This document shows positions 1 to 4,407 of a stretch of 5,516 nucleotides of DNA, piece after piece. The position numbers and the translations under genes were made by a program. The notes beneath the pieces were generated by a model that saw only the letters and a list, made by a program, of their open reading frames with translations, was not told the DNA's origin and did not search any database. Every line of letters starts with the position of its first letter. The first letter of the stretch is position 1. The DNA lies in contig JAEWML010000007.1 of NCBI GenBank assembly GCA_023393155.1, positions 1 to 5,516 of the forward strand, in the 5' to 3' direction. Origin of the DNA: Bacillota bacterium. Its GTDB lineage: Bacteria; Bacillota; Clostridia; Oscillospirales; Oscillospiraceae.

Positions 1-2023
1 CAAACCGGGTGGTGCCGTTTTCCCAGGTGCCGTCCAGGCAGTTATACTTTTTAAAGGTGGAGACGGGAATCTTGTCGCCTTCCTGGCTGTTCATGGGGAT
101 CACCACGTCTCTGATGAAGCCGGGAATATCCTTTTCCGGTGCGTCGTCGTCGGGTGCCACGGCCCATTCGGCGGGGATTTCAAACTTCCGCACATCGGTC
201 AGGCCGCGGTCCACGGCGGTATAGTTCATATTGGTGATCTTCTCACCGGCTTTTTTGAAATAGCTCTTATAAATGCCGTCCTTCATCTCCTTGACCGCCA
301 GATCCAGCGAGATGATGTTGGTCAGCTTAAAGAAAGCGGCCTGCAGCACGGTGTTCGTGCGGTTTCCAAGGCCAATCTCCCGGGCAATGGCAGTGGCGTC
401 GATGACGTACATCTCCGTATGCTTCCTGGCAAGGTCGCGCTTCATCTTGCCGGGAATGTGGGAGGGCAGGTCGGCGTCGCTCCAGCCGCAGTTCAAAAGG
501 AAGGTCCCGCCGTCCTTCAGGTCGGCGGTGACGTCGTATTGGCCAAGGTAAGACGGCTCGTGCAGCGCCACAAAGTCCGCGGAATTCACCATGTACGGAG
601 AACGGATGGGGTGTTTCCCAAAGCGCAGATGGGACTGGGTCAGTCCGCCGGATTTCTTGGAATCGTAGGAAAAATAGGCCTGGGCATACATGTCCGCCGC
701 AAGGCCGATGGTGGTAATCGTATTCTTGTTGGCGCCCACGGTGCCATCGCCGCCGATTCCCCAGATCTTGCAGGAGGTTTCGCCCTCCTTGGGGATGGAG
801 ACTTCTTCATAAGGAAGAGAGGTGAAGGTCACGTCGTCCACAATGCCGATGGTGAAGTCGTTCTTGGGCGCTTCGCCTGTCAGGTTGTCGTACACGGCGA
901 CAATCTGCCCCGGGGTGGTATCCTTGGAGGCCAGGCCATACCGGCCGCCCACCACCTGCACGCCGGGACAGTTGCGGTGCAAAACGCTTTCCACGTCCTG
1001 ATAGAGCGGCTCGCCCATGCCGCCGGGCTCCTTGGTCCGGTCCAGCACCGCCACCTTTTTGACGGTCTTGGGCAGAACGGACAGGAAATGCTCGGCGGAG
1101 AAGGGACGGTACAGATGCACCTGAATCATGCCCACCTTGCGGCCATGGGCATTGAGATAGTCCACCGTCTCCTTCACGGTTTCGGCGGAGGAGCCCATGA
1201 GAATCACGCACTCGGTGGCATCCGGTGCGCCATAGTAGTTAAACAGCTTGTAATCCCGGCCCGTGAGCTTGTTGATCTCGTCCATATAGCTCTGGACGAT
1301 GGCGGGGAGCATGGCATAGTGCTCGTTGCACCCCTCGCGGCACTGGAAGAAAATATCGGGGTTGACGGTGGTTCCGCGGGTGGAGGGATGCTCGGGGTTC
1401 AATCCGTTTTTGCGGAACGCCAGCAGCTGGTCGTAGTCCACCAGCTTGGCAAGATCGTCATAATCCAGCGCGTCGATCTTCTGCATCTCGTGAGAAGTGC
1501 GGAAGCCGTCGAAAAAGTGCAGGAAGGGATGGCGTGCCTTGATCGCGGAGAGATGGGCCACGGCGCCCAAATCCATCGCCTCCTGCGGAGAGGAGGACGC
1601 CAGCATGCCGAAGCCGATCATGCGGCAGCCCATGGTGTCGGAATGATCGCCGAAAATGGACAGGCCATGGACCGAGATGGTGCGGGAGGACACATGGAAC
1701 ACGCCGGGCAGGAATTCTCCGGCGATTTTATACATGGGAGGGATCATCAGCAGCAGGCCCTGAGACGCGGTATAGGTGGTGGTCAGGGCGCCGGCCTGCA
1801 AAGAGCCGTGGCAGGTGCCGGCCGCGCCGGCCTCGGACTGCATTTGAATGACCTTAACGGGTTCTCCGAAAATATTTTTCTTTCCATTGGCCGCCCAAGC
1901 GTCCACCTTCTCCGCCATAGTGGAGGAGGGCGTAATGGGGAAAATGCTGGCGACTTCCGTAAACGCGTAGGATACGTATGCGGCAGCCGTATTGCCGTCC
2001 ATGACAACACTGTTCTTACTCAT
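1..2023 (-). CDS. nifJ: Pyruvate:ferredoxin (flavodoxin) oxidoreductase, N-terminal 674 codons (cut by the window edge)
   Basis: Cytoplasmic enzyme that converts pyruvate, CoA and oxidised ferredoxin to acetyl-CoA, CO2 and reduced ferredoxin. Translating the minus strand from the ATG at 2023-2021 gives an uninterrupted frame to base 1. Domain I (about 1-260) carries the pyruvate-site motif ITPSSTM with T31, the QSEAGAAG stretch with E64, and R114 in FHVSSR; these fall at the same positions as the active-site residues known from the Desulfovibrio africanus enzyme. HFFDGFRTSHE is also typical. Domain II (about 260-415) shows LDRTKEPGGMGEPLY and GGRYGLASKDTTPGQ. Domain III (about 415-627) opens with KIWGIGGDGTVGANKN. 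The family is about 1170-1200 residues, so the two-[4Fe-4S] ferredoxin domain and the thiamine-diphosphate domain should lie left of the window; no CxxCxxC cluster is seen here, as expected. It is transcribed divergently from the IclR regulator. Family call very secure; whether the gene is intact cannot be judged. Confidence 0.96.
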   Translation of the reverse strand, partial: MSKNSVVMDGNTAAAYVSYAFTEVASIFPITPSSTMAEKVDAWAANGKKNIFGEPVKVIQMQSEAGAAGTCHGSLQAGALTTTYTASQGLLLMIPPMYKIAGEFLPGVFHVSSRTISVHGLSIFGDHSDTMGCRMIGFGMLASSSPQEAMDLGAVAHLSAIKARHPFLHFFDGFRTSHEMQKIDALDYDDLAKLVDYDQLLAFRKNGLNPEHPSTRGTTVNPDIFFQCREGCNEHYAMLPAIVQSYMDEINKLTGRDYKLFNYYGAPDATECVILMGSSAETVKETVDYLNAHGRKVGMIQVHLYRPFSAEHFLSVLPKTVKKVAVLDRTKEPGGMGEPLYQDVESVLHRNCPGVQVVGGRYGLASKDTTPGQIVAVYDNLTGEAPKNDFTIGIVDDVTFTSLPYEEVSIPKEGETSCKIWGIGGDGTVGANKNTITTIGLAADMYAQAYFSYDSKKSGGLTQSHLRFGKHPIRSPYMVNSADFVALHEPSYLGQYDVTADLKDGGTFLLNCGWSDADLPSHIPGKMKRDLARKHTEMYVIDATAIAREIGLGNRTNTVLQAAFFKLTNIISLDLAVKEMKDGIYKSYFKKAGEKITNMNYTAVDRGLTDVRKFEIPAEWAVAPDDDAPEKDIPGFIRDVVIPMNSQEGDKIPVSTFKKYNCLDGTWENGTTRF

Positions 2024-2030
2024 AGTTTGC

Positions 2031-2038
2031 TTCCTTTC
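2031..2038 (-). promoter_or_regulatory. Ribosome binding site of nifJ
   Basis: On the minus strand AAAGGAAG lies 7 bases before the ATG at 2023, within a purine-rich run that starts near 2046. It supports this start over the internal ATG eight codons in. Confidence 0.7.
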
Positions 2039-2075
2039 TTCCTCTTATCCGGGGATCGGTGCTTTGCATGGGATT

Positions 2076-2094
2076 TTGCGCCGCCAACGCGCAA
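2076..2094 (-). other. Small inverted repeat in the nifJ leader
   Basis: TTGCGC (2076-2081) and GCGCAA (2089-2094) form a 6-bp stem with a 7-base loop, inside the roughly 140-base leader predicted from the nifJ promoter. No T-run follows on the minus strand, so it is not an obvious terminator. Role unknown. Confidence 0.35.
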
Positions 2095-2106
2095 TTTTCC
2101 GCTTTA

Positions 2107-2121
2107 CGGAATCGATTTCCG
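2107..2121. promoter_or_regulatory. Candidate IclR-type operator (15-bp palindrome)
   Basis: CGGAA-N5-TTCCG is a 15-bp dyad with perfect 5-bp arms centred on 2114. It matches the E. coli IclR-type box TGGAAATnATTTCCA at most positions, including GGAA and ATTTCC. It lies upstream of the iclR -35 and in the nifJ leader, so a bound regulator could influence either gene. Its centre also fits the CcpA cre core (GnAAnCGnTnnC), so a catabolite-repression site is an alternative. Assignment to the neighbouring IclR protein is inference. Confidence 0.42.
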
Positions 2122-2140
2122 AAAATGGTGCAAAAAAATA

Positions 2141-2169
2141 TTCACAAATGAAAACACCTATGTTATACT
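2141..2169 (+). promoter_or_regulatory. Sigma-70-type promoter for the iclR-family gene
   Basis: TTCACA (2141-2146), a 17-base spacer, then TATACT (2164-2169) preceded by TG at 2161-2162, which makes an extended -10. Transcription would begin near 2176, giving a leader of about 77 bases. The -10 overlaps the predicted start region of the opposing nifJ promoter. Confidence 0.65.
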
Positions 2170-2170
2170 C

Positions 2171-2199
2171 ATGATAAGCACTTGCAGCGTATTTGTCAA
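2171..2199 (-). promoter_or_regulatory. Sigma-70-type promoter for nifJ
   Basis: On the minus strand a consensus TTGACA (2199-2194) is followed by exactly 17 bases and TATCAT (2176-2171). Transcription would begin near 2164, giving a leader of about 140 bases before the nifJ ATG. It faces and overlaps the iclR promoter. Confidence 0.7.
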
Positions 2200-2215
2200 G
2201 CATATAACAGACAAA
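2192..2215. promoter_or_regulatory. Inverted repeat over the nifJ -35 (candidate operator)
   Basis: TTTGTC (2192-2197) and GACAAA (2210-2215) are perfect 6-bp inverted arms separated by 12 bases. The left arm contains most of the nifJ -35 hexamer, and the whole element lies just downstream of the iclR start. A protein bound here could block both promoters. Six-base arms can arise by chance, so confidence is modest. Confidence 0.35.
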
Positions 2216-2252
2216 ATTCAAGGCGGAATTCTGTGCGAAAGGTTGAAAATAT

Positions 2253-3017
2253 ATGGCAAAAGAACAGGTTTCCAGCATTTTGCGGGCTCTGCAGATTCTG
2301 GAATGCTTTATGGATTGTGACACTGAGTGGACGCTGAAGGCTTTGGTTGAACGCCTGGATCTTCCTACCACCACGGTCTTTCGGCAAATTTCCACGCTGG
2401 TAGAGCGGCAGTATCTGGAGCAGGACCCGGTCCGCAAAAGCTATCGGGTGGGGCCCCGGCTCTATCTGCTTTCCAGCGCGATTATGGGGCGCTCCGACAT
2501 TCGCAGCATGGCCCATCCAGAGCTGGAGCGGCTGAGCGATGTGGTGCAGGAGACTGTGAATCTCAGTGTTTTGCTGGATTATGATATTTTTTACTTGGAT
2601 AAAGTGGAGACGCACCGCTCCGTGGTGTGCAACACCCGGGTGGGGAGCCGCGCCCCGGCCTATGCCACCAGCGGCGGCAAGGCGATGCTGGCCGCGCAGT
2701 CGGAGGAGTATGTAGATGAATACTGCGAATGGATGAAGGATCAGATTCCCATGACGGAGACTACCATCACAAATTCCGAGCAGCTGCGGGAGGAGCTGGT
2801 CAAGGCCCGGTTAAACGGCTATGCCGTGGACAACGGAGAGATTGAACAGGGGCTGATCTGCATTGGCGCGCCGATCTATGACATGACGGGCCATGTTCGG
2901 GCGGCAGTGAGCATTGCCGGGCCCAGCTATCGGATGAAATCGGACGAGGCGTTTATAACCAGTGAGGTGAAAAAATCAGCAGAGCGCATCTCCGCTCTGC
3001 TGGGTTACCGCAAGTAA
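2253..3017 (+). CDS. IclR-family transcriptional regulator
   Basis: 254-residue cytoplasmic DNA-binding protein of normal IclR-family length. The N-terminal winged helix-turn-helix spans about residues 6-68: SSILRALQILECF, then the HTH from T27 to about D58, with LPTTTVFRQISTL as the recognition helix. The C-terminal effector-binding (GAF-like) domain spans about 80-250 and shows ETVNLSVLL (100-108), FYLDKVET (113-120), the family signature VGSRAPAYATSGGKAMLA (130-147), and GYAVDNGEIEQGLICIGAPIYD (from 189) with the commonly conserved cysteine C203. Effectors known for the family include pyruvate/glyoxylate, KDG and aromatic acids; the one used here cannot be read from sequence. The ATG at 2253 follows GAAAGG (2237-2242) by 10 bases. 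It diverges from nifJ and converges on the dehydrogenase gene, so nifJ, itself and the dehydrogenase/transporter genes are candidate targets. Confidence 0.95.
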   Translation: MAKEQVSSILRALQILECFMDCDTEWTLKALVERLDLPTTTVFRQISTLVERQYLEQDPVRKSYRVGPRLYLLSSAIMGRSDIRSMAHPELERLSDVVQETVNLSVLLDYDIFYLDKVETHRSVVCNTRVGSRAPAYATSGGKAMLAAQSEEYVDEYCEWMKDQIPMTETTITNSEQLREELVKARLNGYAVDNGEIEQGLICIGAPIYDMTGHVRAAVSIAGPSYRMKSDEAFITSEVKKSAERISALLGYRK

Positions 3018-3106
3018 GGAACTTTTCCGAGGGAAGCTTGCCGGCCCAAAGCCAGCGGGAGGACTTTCGCGCACCGCACCCCCAGCGGGTCAACCGTCAC
3101 AAACAT

Positions 3107-3140
3107 CGGCGGGCAGGGTTTTCAGAAGCCCTGCCCGCCG
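3107..3140. terminator. GC-rich stem-loop between convergent genes (probable bidirectional terminator)
   Basis: CGGCGGGCAGGG (3107-3118) pairs perfectly with CCCTGCCCGCCG (3129-3140) around a 10-base loop. It begins 7 bases past the dehydrogenase stop on the minus strand and about 90 bases past the iclR stop on the plus strand. The stem is very strong, but neither side has a real T-run (CGCTATATTA on plus, ATGTTTGTG on minus). It may therefore act as a transcript-end stabiliser or an inefficient or Rho-assisted terminator. Nothing else recognisable was found in 3018-3147. Confidence 0.55.
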
Positions 3141-3147
3141 CGCTATA

Positions 3148-3909
3148 TTACCGTGCCAGATAGCCCCCGTCCACCGGAAGAAGGATTCCATTGACGTAAT
3201 CCGCCTCGTCGGAGGCCAGGAAAACCACGGGACCCGCAAGGTCGTCCGGCGTTCCCCAGCGCCCCTCGGGAATCCGCGTAAGAATCCCCCGATACGCCTC
3301 CTCGTCCTTCACCAGCGCCTCGGTCATATCGGTCATGATATAGCCCGGGGCCAGCGCGTTTACCCGGATGCCCCTGTCTCCCCACTCGTTGGCAAACGCC
3401 TTTGTCATCTGGCCCACGGCCCCCTTGGAGGCGACGTAAGCCCCCACCCGCTTCCCGGAGACAAAGCTGTTCATGGAGGCAAGGTTGACAACGCGGCCAT
3501 AGCCCTGCTTCAGCATGATCCGGCCCACCAGCTGCGTGCAGTATACGGTGCCGGTCAGGTTGGTGGCGAGAACCCGATCCCAGTCCTCCGCCGGGAAATC
3601 CTCCAGATTGTGCCGGAGGTTGATGCCCGCCGCGTTGACCAGAATGTCGATGCGTCCCCCAAAGATCTCGAGCACTTTGGGAATCGCCTCGTCCAGCTCC
3701 TCTCGCCGGCTCACGTCGCACTTCACCGCGTAGACCGGGGGACCGCCGCCGGCCATCTCTTCAGCCAGGCCGTCCGCGCAGGTGCGATTATAGAAGATCA
3801 CAACCTCCGCTCCAGCGTCGTGAAGCGCTTTTGCCAAACGGCTGCCGATTCCCCGGCTTCCACCGGTAACCAATGCTTTTTTCCCGCTTAAGCTAAACAT
3901 CTTTTCCAC
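3148..3909 (-). CDS. Short-chain dehydrogenase/reductase, KduD / gluconate 5-dehydrogenase-like
   Basis: 253-residue cytoplasmic classical SDR oxidoreductase. The Rossmann nucleotide motif TGGSRGIG is at 15-22, the structural motif NAAG at 92-95, and the catalytic tetrad is N117, S145, Y158 and K162 (YVASK), with PG at 188-189. The C-terminal half, with ANEWGDRGIRVNALAPGY, RIPEGRWGTPDDL and a DYVNGILLPVDGGYLAR end, closely resembles KduD (2-deoxy-D-gluconate 3-dehydrogenase) and gluconate 5-dehydrogenases, so a sugar-acid or hydroxy-acid substrate is likely but not proven. R19, and R42 after the second strand with no acidic residue there, lean towards NADP(H). The start is GTG at 3909-3907, preceded by AGGAGG; an in-frame ATG three codons in (3900) is the alternative. 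It diverges from the TctC-type lipoprotein. Other SDR activities such as a 3-oxoacyl reductase are possible. Confidence 0.92.
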   Translation of the reverse strand: MEKMFSLSGKKALVTGGSRGIGSRLAKALHDAGAEVVIFYNRTCADGLAEEMAGGGPPVYAVKCDVSRREELDEAIPKVLEIFGGRIDILVNAAGINLRHNLEDFPAEDWDRVLATNLTGTVYCTQLVGRIMLKQGYGRVVNLASMNSFVSGKRVGAYVASKGAVGQMTKAFANEWGDRGIRVNALAPGYIMTDMTEALVKDEEAYRGILTRIPEGRWGTPDDLAGPVVFLASDEADYVNGILLPVDGGYLAR

Positions 3910-3913
3910 ATTC

Positions 3914-3919
3914 CCTCCT
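3914..3919 (-). promoter_or_regulatory. Ribosome binding site deciding the dehydrogenase start
   Basis: A consensus AGGAGG on the minus strand ends 4 bases before the GTG at 3909 and 13 bases before the ATG at 3900. Neither spacing is ideal. The GTG is preferred because 13 bases is too far, but the call is not certain. Confidence 0.65.
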
Positions 3920-3938
3920 AAACAATATCGTTCCGGTG

Positions 3939-3974
3939 AAAGGCACGGTCGCCAGCCGTGCCTTTTCCCTTTTT
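3939..3974 (+). terminator. Intrinsic terminator on the plus strand, upstream of the dehydrogenase
   Basis: AAAGGCACGG (3939-3948) and CCGTGCCTTT (3956-3965) form a perfect 10-bp stem with a 7-base loop. On the plus strand it is followed by TTTT, CCC and TTTTT up to 3974. No plus-strand gene ends here, so it would stop read-through or antisense transcription coming across the dehydrogenase gene. On the minus strand the same hairpin lies in the dehydrogenase leader and is followed by only TTTC, so it should terminate poorly in that direction. Confidence 0.65.
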
Positions 3975-4020
3975 AAAGTCGCCGGCCCGGACACAGGGCG
4001 GGGCCCGCGTTTGTTCTCCT

Positions 4021-4049
4021 ATCATAGTCAGGAAATAAAGGCTTGTCAA
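4021..4049 (-). promoter_or_regulatory. Sigma-70-type promoter for the dehydrogenase gene
   Basis: On the minus strand TTGACA (4049-4044), a 17-base spacer, then TATGAT (4026-4021), close to consensus. Transcription would begin near 4014, giving a leader of about 105 bases that contains the 3939-3965 hairpin. Confidence 0.7.
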
Positions 4050-4197
4050 CCGCATACCTGCCGCTGCATTTTAAGAAGTTCACGGGAGAAATTCCGCGCT
4101 TTGACTGCCCACAGCACGGCAAGCGGCATTTTAAAACAGAATGGTATATAAAAAAAATTAAATTTTTTGCTTGAATTATAGCAAATTATACAAAATG

Positions 4198-4205
4198 TGT
4201 ATACA
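4198..4205. promoter_or_regulatory. TGTATACA palindrome, upstream copy of the GntR-type core
   Basis: A perfect 8-bp palindrome identical to the core of the 26-bp palindrome at 4270-4295; the two centres are exactly 81 bp apart. It could be an auxiliary operator, but AT-rich context makes a chance match possible. Confidence 0.3.
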
Positions 4206-4210
4206 TAAAT

Positions 4211-4240
4211 TGTAATCATATACACTTGTTTTTGATTACA
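4211..4240. promoter_or_regulatory. Inverted repeat abutting the -10 element (candidate operator)
   Basis: TGTAATCA (4211-4218) and TGATTACA (4233-4240) are perfect 8-bp inverted arms with a 14-base spacer, their centres 22 bp apart (about two helical turns). The right arm directly abuts the TATAAT at 4241. The geometry suits a dimeric regulator bound on one DNA face over the -35 region. Confidence 0.5.
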
Positions 4241-4246
4241 TATAAT
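4219..4246 (+). promoter_or_regulatory. Likely promoter of the TctC-type lipoprotein gene
   Basis: A perfect -10 hexamer TATAAT (4241-4246) with TATACA (4219-4224) at 16 bases as a weak -35 (4 of 6 matches). Transcription would start near 4253, giving a leader of about 155 bases. The weak -35 under an inverted repeat suggests an activator or repressor acts here. Confidence 0.45.
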
Positions 4247-4269
4247 ATTAAAATAAATTATATTCCATT

Positions 4270-4295
4270 TTGCCATATTGTATACAATTTGGCAA
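4270..4295. promoter_or_regulatory. 26-bp near-perfect palindrome with GntR-type core (candidate operator)
   Basis: Centred on 4282.5, 12 of 13 base pairs are symmetric: outer arms TTGCCA and TGGCAA, inner core ATTGTATACAAT, with a single mismatch (4276/4289). The TTGTATACAA core matches the Bacillus subtilis GntR box and the wider GntR/FadR-family pattern yGTnnACr. It lies downstream of the predicted start, as expected for a repressor roadblock. No GntR-family gene is in the window, so the binding protein is unknown. Confidence 0.65.
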
Positions 4296-4327
4296 GCCTC
4301 TCACAGCATCCCGGACTTCCCCAGGCA

Positions 4328-4341
4328 TGAATGCGATTTCA
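4328..4341. promoter_or_regulatory. cre-like site (CcpA catabolite control)
   Basis: TGAATGCGATTTCA matches the Gram-positive cre consensus TGWAANCGNTNWCA at all but the fifth position. It sits in the leader of the lipoprotein gene, downstream of the promoter, where cre sites usually repress. A LacI-family protein other than CcpA could equally use it. Confidence 0.45.
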
Positions 4342-4390
4342 CAGGGCAAAGCGAGAACATGACTACAACAACTAAATCAGGTGAAAAGGA

Positions 4391-4397
4391 AAGGGAG
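4391..4397 (+). promoter_or_regulatory. Ribosome binding site of the TctC-type gene
   Basis: AAGGGAG lies 10 bases before the ATG at 4408 and only 4 before the ATG at 4402. The former spacing is better and starts directly with the MKK of the lipoprotein leader. The in-frame GTG at 4381 has no such site and would place this element inside the gene. Confidence 0.6.
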
Positions 4398-4407
4398 AAC
4401 GATGACA

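Larger units (their letters stand above)
4141..4290. promoter_or_regulatory. AT-rich control island upstream of the transporter lipoprotein
   Basis: About 150 bases strikingly rich in A and T, bordered by GC-rich DNA on both sides. They hold a consensus TATAAT (4241-4246), A- and T-runs at 4150-4168, four TATACA hexamers (4187, 4200, 4219, 4281) and several dyads listed separately. I see no credible gene here. Bases 4050-4140 hold nothing I can name, and 4296-4390 only the cre-like site. Confidence 0.6.

Noticed and set aside
2130..2147. A possible Rex redox-repressor site near the nifJ/iclR promoters (TTCACAA at 2141-2147).
   Set aside because: Only one half matches a Rex-type box; the other half is an A-run, and TTCACA is already explained as the iclR -35.
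419..2320. A 633-codon open frame on the plus strand opposite nifJ.
   Set aside because: It is the antisense shadow of a GC-rich gene: the minus strand encodes an unmistakable pyruvate:ferredoxin oxidoreductase with aligned active-site residues, while the plus-strand product has no recognisable domain and runs across the nifJ promoter region.
3910..4014. A riboswitch in the dehydrogenase leader.
   Set aside because: The leader has one simple hairpin and no conserved loop or multi-stem architecture I recognise (checked against the mini-ykkC-style paired loops); the minus-strand T-run is too short for a terminator switch.
4066..4134. Direct repeat GCATTTTAA at 4066-4074 and 4126-4134, exactly 60 bp apart.
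   Set aside because: Nine bases with an AT-biased core and unrelated flanks; too short to distinguish from chance, and no promoter geometry fits it.
4046..4276. A 76-codon minus-strand frame in the AT-rich island.
   Set aside because: Low-complexity Ile/Tyr/Phe-rich product of AT-rich DNA, no ribosome binding site, and it overlaps promoter elements on both strands.
4327..4362. A possible 11-codon leader peptide upstream of the lipoprotein gene.
   Set aside because: No ribosome binding site before the ATG, no codon bias suggesting attenuation, and no competing hairpins follow.
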